Source: Mycolicibacterium sp.
GTDB lineage: Bacteria > Actinomycetota > Actinomycetes > Mycobacteriales > Mycobacteriaceae
Length of the DNA stretch: 64,000 nucleotides
Direction: 5' to 3'
Assembly: GCA_020637165.1 (NCBI GenBank)
Contig: JACJWN010000007.1
Coordinates: 229,611 to 293,610, forward strand
Position 1 is the first letter of the stretch; each line of letters opens with the position of its first letter. A model generated the notes under the pieces. That model ran no database searches. It worked only from the letters and a program-made list of their open reading frames with translations, and was not told where the DNA came from. A program made the translations under genes and the position numbers. Below, piece by piece: positions 26,608 to 38,467 of this stretch.

Positions 26608-28128
26608 CTATTTCATTGTGGGAATGACGAACTCGGCGCCATCCCTGATCCCCGAGGGCCACCGCTCGGTGACGGTCTTGACCTTGGTGTAGAACTGGAT
26701 CGACGCCGGCCCGTGCTGGTTGAGGTCGCCGAATCCGGACCGTTTCCAGCCGCCGAAGGTGTGGTAGGCCACCGGAACCGGAATCGGCACGTTCACGCCG
26801 ACCATGCCGACCTGAACCCGGGAGACGAAGTCGCGGGCGGTGTCGCCGTCGCGAGTGAAGATCGCCACGCCGTTGCCGTACTCGTGCTCGTTGGGCAGCC
26901 GCAACGCCGACTCGTAGTCCTTGACCCGGACGATGCAGACCACCGGGCCGAAGATCTCGTCGGTGTAGATCGACATGTCGGTGGTGACGTGGTCGAACAG
27001 GCTGGGGCCGATGAAGAAGCCGCCTTCGAGGCTGTCGTCGCCGAAGGTCAGTTCGTCGCTGCCCTTGTCGCGGCCGTCGACGACGAGATCGGCTCCCGCC
27101 GCGACGCCGGCGTCGATGTAGCCGCGGACCCGGTCCAGGGCGGCCTCGTTGACCAGCGGCCCGTAGTCGGCCTTGGGGTCCAGGCTGTGGCCGACCCGCA
27201 GATGCTCGACGCGTTCGGCGAGCCGGGCGCGCAGCCGGTCGGCGACCTCATCGCCCACGGCGACCGCGACGCTGATGGCCATGCAGCGCTCTCCGGCGCT
27301 ACCGTAACCGGCCCCGATCAGGGCGTCGACGGCCTGGTCGAGGTCGGAGTCGGGCATGACGATCATGTGGTTCTTGGCACCGCCGAAGCACTGCGCGCGC
27401 TTGCCGTTGGCCGCCGCGTGGGCGTAGATGTACTGCGCGATATCGGAACTGCCGACGAACCCGTAGGCCTTGATGTCGGGATGGGCCAGCAGCGCGTCGA
27501 CCGCCTCCTTGTCGCCGTTGACGACCTGGAAGACCCCCGGCGGCAAGCCGGCCTGGACGAACAGCTCGGCCAGCCGCAGCGGCACCGAGGGATCCCGCTC
27601 GGAGGGCTTGAGGATGAAGGCGTTGCCGCAGGCCAGGGCGGGTCCGGCCTTCCACAGCGGGATCATCGCCGGGAAGTTGAACGGGGTGATACCGCAGACC
27701 ACCCCGAGCGGCTGGCGGATGGAGTAGACGTCGATGCCCGGCCCGGCGCCCTCGGTGTACTCGCCCTTCATCAGGTGCGGGATGCCGGTGGCGAACTCGA
27801 TGACCTCGATACCGCGCTGGATGTCGCCGTGGGCGTCGGCCACGGTCTTGCCGTGCTCGAGGGACAGCATTTCGGCGATCTCGTCGGCATTGGCGTTGAC
27901 CAGGTCGATGAACTTCATCAGCACCCGGGCCCGCTTCTGCGGATTCCAGGCCGCCCACTCCTTCTGCGCCTCGACCGCGGACGCCACGGCGGTGTCGACG
28001 TCGGCCGCCGAGGCGAGCAGCACCTGCGCCTGGACGGCGCCGGTGCTCGGGTTGAACACGTCGGCGGTGCGGGTGCTGGAAAGGGCACTGCGCCGGCCGT
28101 CGATGAAGTGGGGGATCTGAGTGGTCAT
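26608..28128 (-). CDS. mmsA: Methylmalonate-semialdehyde dehydrogenase (CoA-acylating)
   Basis: About 506 residues of the aldehyde dehydrogenase superfamily. Converts methylmalonate semialdehyde to propionyl-CoA in valine catabolism. The catalytic Cys lies in GSAGERCMAISVAV and the NAD site in GVVCGITPFNFPAMIP with FVGSSDIAQYIY. The ATG at 28128 is supported by GGAAGG upstream; longer starts run through rmlC on the same strand. It is promoter-proximal in the operon, and a 16-base palindrome lies 31-46 bases upstream of its start. Confidence 0.93.
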   Translation of the reverse strand: MTTQIPHFIDGRRSALSSTRTADVFNPSTGAVQAQVLLASAADVDTAVASAVEAQKEWAAWNPQKRARVLMKFIDLVNANADEIAEMLSLEHGKTVADAHGDIQRGIEVIEFATGIPHLMKGEYTEGAGPGIDVYSIRQPLGVVCGITPFNFPAMIPLWKAGPALACGNAFILKPSERDPSVPLRLAELFVQAGLPPGVFQVVNGDKEAVDALLAHPDIKAYGFVGSSDIAQYIYAHAAANGKRAQCFGGAKNHMIVMPDSDLDQAVDALIGAGYGSAGERCMAISVAVAVGDEVADRLRARLAERVEHLRVGHSLDPKADYGPLVNEAALDRVRGYIDAGVAAGADLVVDGRDKGSDELTFGDDSLEGGFFIGPSLFDHVTTDMSIYTDEIFGPVVCIVRVKDYESALRLPNEHEYGNGVAIFTRDGDTARDFVSRVQVGMVGVNVPIPVPVAYHTFGGWKRSGFGDLNQHGPASIQFYTKVKTVTERWPSGIRDGAEFVIPTMK

Positions 28129-28158
28129 GAAATGCCTTCCGGCCCGGAATAACGAGAT

Positions 28159-28174
28159 ACTTGGATATCCTAGT
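28159..28174. promoter_or_regulatory. Palindrome ACTTGGATATCCTAGT, candidate operator of the mms operon
   Basis: A 16-base sequence with seven of eight half-site positions complementary and a perfect GGATATCC centre. It lies just upstream of mmsA and overlaps the rmlC stop codon. Its length and place suit a MarR- or TetR-type dimer repressing the valine operon, and a MarR gene lies at the far end of that operon. No binding protein is proven. Confidence 0.5.
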
Positions 28175-28810
28175 AACGGCCGGATGGCGGGCGCAACTCT
28201 CGGCCCGGGGGTAGGCCCGTGGCGAAGGCGCGAGTCTGTGAACAGGTGGGCAGCAGGCCAGCCGCTCGCACCTCGGCCAGCGTCGGCGCCGCGGCATCGC
28301 GGTCGGACATCGACGGCTCGGCCGCCGGCAGCGGCCAGCGGATGCCGATGGCCGGATCGGTCGCGGCGATGGCGTGCTCCCGCTGCGGGGCATACGGCGT
28401 CGAGCACAGATACATGACGGTGGAGCCGTCCCGCAGTGACTGGAAGCCGTGTGCCAGCCCCTCGGACAGGTACACCGAGCGCCGGGTCTCGTCGTCGAGC
28501 AGCACCGAATCCCACTGTCCGTAGGTGGGCGAGCCCACCCGGATGTCGACGACGACGTCGAAGACCGCCCCGGCGACGCAGGTCACGTACTTGGCCTGAC
28601 CGGGCGGCAGCTGGGCGAAGTGCAGCCCGCGCAGCACCCCGGCCGCCGACACCGAGCAGTTGGCCTGGCGCATGTCGAAGCGGTGACCGACCGTCTCCGC
28701 GAAGGCGCGATCGGTGAACCACTCGAAGAAGAGGCCCCGGCCGTCGCCGTGCAGCCGCGGGGTGATCTCCCACGCACCCCGGACCGCCAGTTCGCGCCAC
28801 CCGCCGGTCA

Positions 28811-28811
<1 letters not shown>
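28170..28811 (-). CDS. rmlC: dTDP-4-dehydrorhamnose 3,5-epimerase
   Basis: 213 residues. Third enzyme of dTDP-L-rhamnose synthesis, which supplies the linker between peptidoglycan and arabinogalactan. The cupin core reads FFEWFTDRAF, RQANCSVSAAGVLRGLHF (catalytic His), GAVFDVVVDIRVGSPTYGQW and LSEGLAHGFQSL. ATG at 28811 overlaps the rmlB stop (ATGA), so the two are coupled. The C-terminal 30 residues are longer than in E. coli, as in other mycobacteria. Confidence 0.94.
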
Positions 28812-29938
<1,127 letters not shown>

Positions 29939-29998
29939 TCACACGTTTTGCAGTCCGGCGAACGCCGCCCAGTCGATACAAGCAGGATTTGTGAGGTT

Positions 29999-30220
29999 AT
30001 GGGCAAGAAAGACGGTGCCATCGAGGTCGAGGGCCGCGTGGTCGAGCCCCTGCCCAATGCGATGTTCCGCATTGAGCTGGAGAACGGCCATAAGGTGCTC
30101 GCCCACATCAGCGGCAAGATGCGGCAGCACTACATCCGCATCCTGCCCGAGGACCGGGTCGTGGTGGAGTTGTCCCCCTACGACCTGACCCGGGGCCGCA
30201 TCGTCTACCGCTACAAGTGA
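29999..30220 (+). CDS. infA: Translation initiation factor IF-1
   Basis: 73 residues, the exact usual length, a single OB fold that occupies the ribosomal A site at initiation. The start [21 protein letters not shown] and end [11 protein letters not shown] are near-invariant. The ATG at 29999 follows GTGAGGTT; a long in-frame extension back to 29474 is a shadow within rmlB. It is followed by rpmJ, as usual in actinobacteria. Confidence 0.97.
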   Translation: MGKKDGAIEVEGRVVEPLPNAMFRIELENGHKVLAHISGKMRQHYIRILPEDRVVVELSPYDLTRGRIVYRYK

Positions 30221-30284
30221 TCCGGCGCCGGAATCCGGCACCCAGCCCAGACCCACGAACGAGGAAGAACAGGACCAACCAGCC

Positions 30285-30398
30285 GTGAAGGTGAACCCGA
30301 GCGTCAAGCCGATCTGCGACAAGTGCAGGGTGATCCGCCGGCATGGGCGGGTCATGGTGATCTGCTCCGATCCGCGCCACAAGCAGCGGCAGGGCTGA
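30285..30398 (+). CDS. rpmJ: 50S ribosomal protein L36, zinc-binding form
   Basis: 37 residues. Starts [19 protein letters not shown]. Zinc ligands are C11, C14, C27 and H32, so this is the zinc-dependent version. GTG start at 30285; the GAGGAAGAA stretch lies rather far upstream, so initiation may be weak or coupled to infA, whose stop is 64 bases earlier. The zinc-free paralogue expected in mycobacteria is not in this window. Confidence 0.95.
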
Positions 30399-30589
30399 TC
30401 ACCCGGGGCGCAAGCCCCACCACCTAAGCCCCACCACAATTGAATGAAGACCTCCCAGAACCACTGCGGGGATACGCCCCGCAGACGCGCCCGGAACGGA
30501 GGCCGGGCCCCGGAAAACCCCATCAGAACTGGGTCGGACGGGAACGGTCTGGGATCGACACCTCCGCATAGAAGAAGGAATAAAGCCCT

Positions 30590-30964
30590 GTGGCACGTCT
30601 AGTGGGCGTCGACCTCCCGCGCGACAAGCGTATGGAGATCGCGCTGACCTATATCTACGGCATCGGCCGTACCCGCTCCCAGGAGATCCTGGCAGCCACC
30701 GGCATCGACCGGGACCTGCGGAGCAAGGACCTGACCGACGATCAGCTCACCCAGCTGCGCGATTACATCGAGGGCAACCTCAAGGTGGAGGGCGACCTGC
30801 GCCGCGAGGTTCAGGCCGACATTCGCCGCAAGATCGAGATCGGCTGTTACCAGGGCCTGCGGCACCGCCGTGGCCTGCCGGTGCGCGGCCAGCGGACAAA
30901 GACCAACGCGCGCACCCGCAAGGGCCCGAAGCGCACCATCGCCGGCAAGAAGAAGGCTAAGTAA
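30590..30964 (+). CDS. rpsM: 30S ribosomal protein S13
   Basis: 124 residues. Head protein contacting the P-site tRNA and the large subunit. [26 protein letters not shown] and [23 protein letters not shown] are diagnostic. GTG start at 30590 after GAAGGAA. A gap of 191 bases from rpmJ contains GC-rich inverted segments and may carry a leader or promoter; nothing specific was recognised. Confidence 0.97.
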   Translation: MARLVGVDLPRDKRMEIALTYIYGIGRTRSQEILAATGIDRDLRSKDLTDDQLTQLRDYIEGNLKVEGDLRREVQADIRRKIEIGCYQGLRHRRGLPVRGQRTKTNARTRKGPKRTIAGKKKAK

Positions 30965-30966
30965 CC

Positions 30967-31380
30967 ATGGCACCTCCGAAGAAGGCCGCGTCCGGCAAGA
31001 AGGGCAAGACCACCCGCCGCAGGGAAAAGAAGAACGTCCCGCACGGCGCCGCCCACATCAAGAGCACGTTCAACAACACGATCGTGTCCATCACCGACCC
31101 TCAGGGCAACGTCATCGCCTGGGCCTCCTCCGGCCATGTCGGCTTCAAGGGCTCGCGTAAGTCGACGCCGTTCGCCGCGCAGCTGGCCGCCGAGAACGCC
31201 GCGCGCAAGGCCCAGGAGCATGGCGTACGCAAGGTCGACGTCTTCGTCAAGGGCCCGGGGTCGGGCCGCGAGACCGCGATCCGTTCGCTGCAGGCCGCCG
31301 GTCTCGAGGTGGGCGCGATCTCCGATGTCACTCCGCAGCCGCACAACGGCTGCCGTCCGCCCAAGCGGCGCCGGGTCTAG
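30967..31380 (+). CDS. rpsK: 30S ribosomal protein S11
   Basis: 137 residues. Platform protein near the mRNA exit. Conserved [20 protein letters not shown] and the C-terminal [18 protein letters not shown] are present. The first 20 residues are lysine/arginine-rich, longer than in E. coli. ATG start two bases after rpsM. Confidence 0.97.
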   Translation: MAPPKKAASGKKGKTTRRREKKNVPHGAAHIKSTFNNTIVSITDPQGNVIAWASSGHVGFKGSRKSTPFAAQLAAENAARKAQEHGVRKVDVFVKGPGSGRETAIRSLQAAGLEVGAISDVTPQPHNGCRPPKRRRV

Positions 31381-31401
31381 CGGGAAAGGTAAGGACACGA
31401 A

Positions 31402-33148
<1,747 letters not shown>

Positions 33149-33222
33149 AGAATTCCGTCCCGGCCCTACCTGATACGGGGGCCGGCCCCGAAAAGGAGTA
33201 GTCACAATGGCAGGAGTGTCAC

Positions 33223-33816
33223 ATGCCTAGGCCCACAAAAGGTCCTCGCCTCGGCGGGTCGTCCTCGCACCAGAAGGCGCTGCTGGCCAACCTGGCCACC
33301 TCGCTGTTCGAGCACGGCCGGATCAAGACCACCGAGCCGAAAGCCCGCGCGCTGCGGCCGTATGCCGAGAAGCTGATCACCCACGCCAAGAAGGGCACGC
33401 TGCACAACCGGCGTGAGGTGATGAAGAAGATTCGCGACAAGGATGTCGTGCACATCCTCTTCGCCGAGATCGGTCCGTTCTTCGCCGACCGCAACGGCGG
33501 TTACACCCGGATCGTCAAGGTCGAGCCGCGCAAGGGCGACAACGCACCGATGGCCGTCATCGAACTGGTGCGGGAGAAGACGGTGACCTCCGAGGCCAAC
33601 CGGGCGCGCCGCGCCGCCGCGGCCAAGGCCACCGAGGCCGCCGCCCCGGCGCCGGAGCCCGAGGAGACCTCCCCCGAGGAGACTTCCGTGGCAGAACTCG
33701 AGGCTGAGGACGCCGCTATCGCCGACGCCCAGACCGCGGTGGCGGAGGCCGAGATCTCCGAGGAGGCTGCCGAGGAGCGGGCTGCCGAGGAGCAGGGCAA
33801 GTCTGACGAGTCCTGA
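33223..33816 (+). CDS. rplQ: 50S ribosomal protein L17 with long acidic tail
   Basis: 197 residues, against about 120-130 in E. coli. The core ([52 protein letters not shown]) is normal and ends near residue 120. The remaining 75 residues are rich in Glu and Ala and probably disordered; shorter tails are known in other mycobacteria. ATG at 33223. A seven-codon frame from 33207 overlaps this start but is probably chance. The 3' end overlaps the proposed truA start. Confidence 0.95.
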   Translation: MPRPTKGPRLGGSSSHQKALLANLATSLFEHGRIKTTEPKARALRPYAEKLITHAKKGTLHNRREVMKKIRDKDVVHILFAEIGPFFADRNGGYTRIVKVEPRKGDNAPMAVIELVREKTVTSEANRARRAAAAKATEAAAPAPEPEETSPEETSVAELEAEDAAIADAQTAVAEAEISEEAAEERAAEEQGKSDES

Positions 33817-34663
33817 CGCTGTCGGCGATGTCCGGCTTCGGCTGGACATCGCCTACGACGGAACGGATTTCGCCGGCTGGGCGGTCCAGGACGGGCAACG
33901 CACCGTGGCCGGTGTGCTCGATGAGGCCTTCTCGACCATATTCCGGGTGCCGCTGCGGCTGTTCGCCGCCGGGCGCACCGACACCGGTGTGCACGCAACT
34001 GGGCAGGTGGCCCATATCGACATCCCCGCCGAGGTGTTGCCGAAGGCCTACCCGCGAAGCGCCCGCCCCGGGGAACCGGAGTTCCTCCCGTTGGTGCGCC
34101 GGCTGGGACGATTGCTGCCGGAGGATGTCCGGGTTCGCGGAATCGTCAGGGCGCCCGTGGGTTTCGACGCCCGTTTTTCGGCGTTGCGCCGGCACTACCG
34201 CTACCGGCTGTCGTTGGCCCCCTACGGAGCCGAGCCGGAGCAGTCCCGGTTCGTCACGCCCTGGCGCCACCCGCTGGACATCGACGCCATGGCTAAGGCC
34301 TCACGAAAACTGCTGGGCCTCAACGACTTCGCCGCGTTCTGCCGTCACCGGCCCGGAGCCACCACGATCCGCGACCTGCAACGGCTGGATTGGGTGCGCG
34401 AGGGGCAGCTGGTGACCGCCCACGTCAGCGCCGACGCCTTCTGCTGGTCGATGGTGCGGTCGCTGGTCGGTGCGCTCCTGGCGGTGGGGGAGGGCAGGCG
34501 GGAACCCGACTGGTGCGCAACGCTATTGGGCGCCACCGGCCGGTCGAGTGCCTTCGCCGCGGCACCTGCCCGCGGCTTGACGCTGGCCGGCGTCGACTAC
34601 CCGCCGGATGATCAGTTGGCCGCGCGAGTCACGGTGACGCGTGACCTGCGCACCCTCGATTAG
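33803..34663 (+). CDS. truA: tRNA pseudouridine synthase A, start codon non-canonical or uncertain
   Basis: About 286 residues if begun at the CTG at 33803. Isomerises uridines 38-40 in the tRNA anticodon arm. The catalytic Asp is in [11 protein letters not shown], with RRHYRYRL and [14 protein letters not shown] later. The conserved first strand and loop ([16 protein letters not shown]) lie upstream of the first ATG/GTG/TTG in frame, which is only at 33905 and would remove this conserved part of the fold. The CTG has GAGGAG about ten bases upstream and overlaps the end of rplQ. A single-base error near 33830 is the alternative, since an ATG in another frame lies at 33828. Confidence 0.85.
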   Translation: MTSPDAVGDVRLRLDIAYDGTDFAGWAVQDGQRTVAGVLDEAFSTIFRVPLRLFAAGRTDTGVHATGQVAHIDIPAEVLPKAYPRSARPGEPEFLPLVRRLGRLLPEDVRVRGIVRAPVGFDARFSALRRHYRYRLSLAPYGAEPEQSRFVTPWRHPLDIDAMAKASRKLLGLNDFAAFCRHRPGATTIRDLQRLDWVREGQLVTAHVSADAFCWSMVRSLVGALLAVGEGRREPDWCATLLGATGRSSAFAAAPARGLTLAGVDYPPDDQLAARVTVTRDLRTLD

Positions 34664-35325
34664 AGCCTGGCGGCGACGAAATCGGCGGCCTCATTCACCA
34701 GGCCCGAATCGATGTAGGCGGGCTGCAGGTGTTCGGACCAGTTGCCCAGCCAGGTGTTCGGGTCCATGTTGTCGCTGCAGATCGGGTCCTCGGCCGTGCA
34801 GAGGTCGATCGTCTTGGAGCCCCACAGCGGGCTCACCGCGGATACCGGCCCGAGTAGTTTGCGGGTGCCGTTGCCGAACAACGCCACCGCGGCGATGTGG
34901 TCGGTCATACCCAACGGCAGCGGGTTCTTGTAGCCGAGAAACGGCGAGGGCGCGCCGAGAACGACGTCGGTCACCGCCGCGCCCAGTGAGTATCCGCCGA
35001 GCACCAACTTGGTGTCGGGGCAGTTGGCCGCCATGTACTGGATATGCCGGCTCATATCCGTTGCGCCCTGAATGATCTCGGTGTCCGCGGGATAGTCCAC
35101 CGCGTAGTAGGCGACGCTCTTGTCGGTCTTGCTGCGCAGGGCCGCGATGAACGCCTGCCCGATCTGGCCGGTGCCGGGCGGTTCGATGCGGCCGCGGGCG
35201 AAAACCACCTCGACCTGCGGGCAGGGATCCGCGCCCGCCACAGGAAGGGCCGCCGGAGCCAGCAGGGTGGCCGCTGTGGCTGAAATCACAACAGACACCA
35301 TTGTGCACATCCGCCTCAGAAGCAT
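34660..35325 (-). CDS. Cutinase-family exported esterase, first of three
   Basis: 221 residues, cutinase (alpha/beta-hydrolase) family. The N-terminal signal sequence ends near VAGADPCP. The nucleophile is in GGYSLGAA, the Asp in [10 protein letters not shown] and the His in WSEHLQPAY; conserved cysteines flank the domain. Mycobacterial members hydrolyse lipid esters at the cell surface. The ORF converges on truA with a four-base overlap of stops. It is the most divergent of the three copies ([12 protein letters not shown] instead of GTxExPGxGRVG). ATG at 35325; an internal ATG at 35310 is possible. Confidence 0.88.
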   Translation of the reverse strand: MLLRRMCTMVSVVISATAATLLAPAALPVAGADPCPQVEVVFARGRIEPPGTGQIGQAFIAALRSKTDKSVAYYAVDYPADTEIIQGATDMSRHIQYMAANCPDTKLVLGGYSLGAAVTDVVLGAPSPFLGYKNPLPLGMTDHIAAVALFGNGTRKLLGPVSAVSPLWGSKTIDLCTAEDPICSDNMDPNTWLGNWSEHLQPAYIDSGLVNEAADFVAARL

Positions 35326-35382
35326 CAGCCCATGCTAATGGCTGCCCGGAGGTCGGGCCACATAAGAATTGTCTGGCAGTCG

Positions 35383-36042
35383 CTACAGCAAACCGGCGAC
35401 GAAGCCGGCGGCCTGGCCGACCAGGTTCGATTTCTCGTAGCTGGTGTGCGCGAAGGGATTGCGGCCCTGCGAGCAGATGGGGTCGCCGTCGGCGCACAGG
35501 TCGATCGCCTTCCCCGCGAACGGGATCATGGCGGCCGACACCGGGTTGCCGAATTTGGTGGCCGGATTGCCGAACACGGCGACCGCGGCGACCTTGTCGG
35601 CCAGGCTGTGGGGCAGCGGCGGCGCCGAGCCGACATCACCGACCTTGTTGCCCAGCGGGGGTATGCCCATCAGCATGTCGACCACCGCGGCCCCCTGCGA
35701 ATAGCCGCCGAGGATGAAGCGCGTCCCCGGGCAGGTCTGCGCCATCGCGGTCATGCGCTGGGTGGCATCGTTGGCCCCGTCGGCGGCGGCGAGGAAGTCA
35801 TAGCTGGCGGGGTAGTTGACCGGGTAGACGCCCAGGGTGCGCCCCCCGAGGTTGGCCGCGAGCTGGTCGCGCAGCGCTTGCCCCACCCGGCCCAGGCCGG
35901 CGGGCTCACTGGTCCCTCGGGCGAACACCAGCTCGACGTCGGGACAGGACACGGCCCCGGCGGGCGTGGCCGCCACGGCCGCGGCCCCCAGGCTCGCGGC
36001 CAGCGTCAGGAGAATCGAGCCAACCCCCACGGTGAAGCGCAT
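35383..36042 (-). CDS. Cutinase-family exported esterase, second of three
   Basis: 219 residues. Signal peptide to about residue 30 (ATPAGAVSCPD). Catalytic elements are Ser in GGYSQGAAVVD, Asp in CADGDPICS and His in PFAHTSYEKS. FARGTSEPAGLGRVGQAL is the family start motif. ATG at 36042; the open frame extends upstream without a credible signal sequence. A 57-base gap separates it from the first copy, so co-transcription is likely. Substrate probably a medium- or long-chain lipid ester. Confidence 0.9.
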   Translation of the reverse strand: MRFTVGVGSILLTLAASLGAAAVAATPAGAVSCPDVELVFARGTSEPAGLGRVGQALRDQLAANLGGRTLGVYPVNYPASYDFLAAADGANDATQRMTAMAQTCPGTRFILGGYSQGAAVVDMLMGIPPLGNKVGDVGSAPPLPHSLADKVAAVAVFGNPATKFGNPVSAAMIPFAGKAIDLCADGDPICSQGRNPFAHTSYEKSNLVGQAAGFVAGLL

Positions 36043-36100
36043 GGGCCAATACTCACACACCGCCCGTGCGGCGGCGAAACCGCGCGACCGCGGGTCGGGC

Positions 36101-36763
36101 TCAGAGCAGGTTCGCCACGAATTGAGCGGCCTGCCAGGCGGTGCCGTCCGGGCCGTAGCTGCGGTGGGCCGGTACGTCGTTGCCGTCCGAGCAGATCGGG
36201 TCGCCAGGGTTGCACAGGTCGATGGCCTTGCGTCCATAGACCGGGCTGGAGGTCAGCGGTATGCCGATCCGGTTGGACGGGTTGCCGAAGACCGCCAGGG
36301 CCGCGATCCGGTTGGCGACGTCCGGGGGCAGCGGGTTGGTGAACCCGATGACCGGGAACGGCACCGCGGCGAGCACGTCGATGATCGCCGCGCCCTGCGA
36401 GTACCCGCCGAGCACCAGTTTGGTGTTCGGGCAGGTGTTGACCACGTTCTGGATATAGGCGCTGGCATCGTTCGCGCCGTCGGCGGCCGCCAGGAAGTCA
36501 TAGCTGGCCGGGTAGTTCACCGCATAGACCCCGAGGCTGCGGTTGCCCACCATATTGCGCAGATCGTTGACGAAGGCCTGCCCGACACGGCCGATGCCGG
36601 GGTCCTCCTTGGTGCCGCGGGCGAAAACCACCTCGATGTCGTTGCAGGCCACGGCGCCGGCGACGGGAGCGTTGAGGGGTGTCAGGGCTGCCGCCGACGC
36701 GGCCAGCAACGCCGTGGTGAGACGCAGGATCAACAGTCGCAGGGATGAGGTGAGAGAGCGCAT
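36101..36763 (-). CDS. Cutinase-family exported esterase, third of three
   Basis: 220 residues. Signal peptide to about residue 36 (APVAGAVACND). Family motifs are FARGTKEDPGIGRVGQAF, GGYSQGAAIID (Ser), CNPGDPICSDG (Asp) and VPAHRSYG (His). ATG at 36763 shares one base with the stop of the permease gene (TGATG), so it is translated after that gene. It is closer to the second copy than to the first. In M. tuberculosis two cutinase genes sit here beside ESX-4. Confidence 0.9.
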   Translation of the reverse strand: MRSLTSSLRLLILRLTTALLAASAAALTPLNAPVAGAVACNDIEVVFARGTKEDPGIGRVGQAFVNDLRNMVGNRSLGVYAVNYPASYDFLAAADGANDASAYIQNVVNTCPNTKLVLGGYSQGAAIIDVLAAVPFPVIGFTNPLPPDVANRIAALAVFGNPSNRIGIPLTSSPVYGRKAIDLCNPGDPICSDGNDVPAHRSYGPDGTAWQAAQFVANLL

Positions 36764-37767
36764 CACGGCACCGATTGTTCCAGATTCCCCGGCGATGAGC
36801 TTTCCGGGACGATTTCGCCCCGACGCGCCAGAGCCAGACCGGCCAGCACGACGATCCCGCCGACGGTCTGCGCCCCGCTGAGGTCCTCGCCGAGCAGCAA
36901 CCAGGCGGCCAGCACCGCGAACAGCACCTCGGCCAGGCCCGCCAGTGAGGCGAAACCCGGCCGCAGCCGAGCCACTCCGCCGATTCCGAGCGTGTAGGCC
37001 AGTGCGGTGCAGACCACCCCGAGCAGTACCACCGGAACCATCCACGGCACCGTCGCCCCGGCGATCACCGCGTCGTTGGCCGTGAAGTGCAACGGCATCA
37101 CGCCGGACAGGCCGAGCAGGCCGACGGCGATGGTGGCCACCACCAGCGATCCCGCAGCGAGCGTCAGCGCCTGCAGGCCCGAGCCGTCGGTGCTGACCTT
37201 GTCCGACATCATGAAGTAACAGACGGCGCACAGTGCCGCGCCCAGGCCCCAGGCGACGCCCACGGGGTCGACCCGGGCGGAGTTGAAGACGTCGAGCACC
37301 AGCGTCACGCCCACCACCGCCAGCGCGACGCCGACCAGCGTCAGGACCTGTGGCCGACGCCTGGTGGTGGCCCATAACCACCCGATGACCAGCACGGGGG
37401 AGGTGTACTCCAGCAGCAATGCGACGCCCACCGACAGATGCGCGACGGCGTTGTAGTAGCAGAGCTGCGCGCCGGCGACCGGGATCAGCCCGTAGGCGAG
37501 CACGGTCCCGGCGTGTGCGCGGGCTTCGCGGAGCCAGCCTGGTCGGGCGATGGTGGCGACGACGGCGAGCACAAGTGCACCGCCGGCGAGTCGAGCGGTG
37601 ACCGCGGCCGTCGGCGACCAGCCGGCCTCCATCAGCGATTTTGCGAGCGGGCCGGACATCCCGAACGCGAAAGCCGAACCGCCGGCCAGCAGCAGCCCCA
37701 GCTGGAACTGGTTCACGGGCCGGGGCTGGTTCTTCTCCAGCGTCTTCTGATCGAGCGTCGTGGACAT
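36763..37767 (-). CDS. EamA/DMT-type membrane permease
   Basis: 334 residues with ten predicted membrane helices in two EamA repeats (about 20-160 and 175-310). Landmarks are GMSGPLAKSLMEAGWSPTAAVTARL and ALAYTLGIGGVARLRPGFASLAGLAEVLFAVLAAWLLLGE. Such proteins export or import small metabolites; the substrate cannot be read. ATG at 37767 with GAGGGGG upstream. It diverges from the CGNR gene and is coupled to the third cutinase gene. It is not part of the usual M. tuberculosis order here and may be an insertion into the former ESX-4 place. Confidence 0.85.
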   Translation of the reverse strand: MSTTLDQKTLEKNQPRPVNQFQLGLLLAGGSAFAFGMSGPLAKSLMEAGWSPTAAVTARLAGGALVLAVVATIARPGWLREARAHAGTVLAYGLIPVAGAQLCYYNAVAHLSVGVALLLEYTSPVLVIGWLWATTRRRPQVLTLVGVALAVVGVTLVLDVFNSARVDPVGVAWGLGAALCAVCYFMMSDKVSTDGSGLQALTLAAGSLVVATIAVGLLGLSGVMPLHFTANDAVIAGATVPWMVPVVLLGVVCTALAYTLGIGGVARLRPGFASLAGLAEVLFAVLAAWLLLGEDLSGAQTVGGIVVLAGLALARRGEIVPESSSPGNLEQSVP

Positions 37768-37840
37768 CGGACACCCCCTCGGGTCATGAGTAAAATAGTT
37801 GACGGTCCTGACGCTACGTCCCCGGGAGGTCATGGGTCAA

Positions 37841-38404
37841 ATGCTTTTCACGCCTGACACCGAGCTGACCCTCCGGGCCGCGGCCGTCCTGGTCAACAGC
37901 AATCGGATCGACGGTGAGCAACTCGTTGACCAGGCTGCACTCGACGAGTATCTGGATACGTACGGGTGGACGGGGCGCCGCGACCGTGATGCCGCGGAGC
38001 TGGCCGAGGTCCACGGGCTCCGAGAACGGCTCGGCCGGATCTGGGCGGTCGCCGATGACGAGGAAAGCTCCGTCGAGGAGGTCAACGCGCTGCTCGCCGA
38101 GACCCGCGCCTCGCCGTGGCTGACCAGGCATCCGGAGATGCCCGAATGGCATCTGCATCTGGCGTCCGCGCGCGATCCGCTGGCCCGGAGGATGGGGGCG
38201 GAGATGGCGATGGCGCTGGCCGATCTGATTCGCGGCGGGCAGTTGAACCGTCTGAAAACCTGTGCGGCGCCCGACTGCGAGGCGGTGCTGGTCGATCTGT
38301 CCCGCAACCGCTCGCGGATGTTCTGCGACACCGGCAATTGCGGCAACCGGCAGCATGTCGCCGCTTACCGTCGGCGCCGTTCCGTCAAGCCCCGACAGCC
38401 CTGA
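37841..38404 (+). CDS. CGNR zinc-finger (ABATE domain) putative transcription regulator
   Basis: About 187 residues. The N-terminal three-quarters is the ABATE-type ligand domain (LTLRAAAVLVNSNRID). The C-terminal CGNR zinc finger reads CAAPDCEAVLVDLSRN, then CDTGNCGNRQHVAAYRRRR, a DNA-binding treble-clef type. The ATG at 37841 has an 11-base space to GGGAGG; the ATG at 37832 is only two bases from it. It diverges from the EamA permease, a common regulator-transporter arrangement, and may control it. Ligand unknown. Confidence 0.85.
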   Translation: MLFTPDTELTLRAAAVLVNSNRIDGEQLVDQAALDEYLDTYGWTGRRDRDAAELAEVHGLRERLGRIWAVADDEESSVEEVNALLAETRASPWLTRHPEMPEWHLHLASARDPLARRMGAEMAMALADLIRGGQLNRLKTCAAPDCEAVLVDLSRNRSRMFCDTGNCGNRQHVAAYRRRRSVKPRQP

Positions 38405-38467
38405 CGGTCCTCAAAGCCCTGTGGATGGCCACGGCGGGCGGGGGCCAACCGGCCCTAACCTCGAGCC

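Noticed and set aside
33207-33230. Seven-codon frame (MAGVSHA) overlapping the rplQ start
   Set aside because: Too short to support as a gene. It has no sign of attenuation structure, and the overlap with the rplQ ribosome site may be chance.
37799-37840. Longer N-terminus for the CGNR protein
   Set aside because: The GGGAGG site lies inside that extension, so initiation at 37832 or 37841 is more likely.
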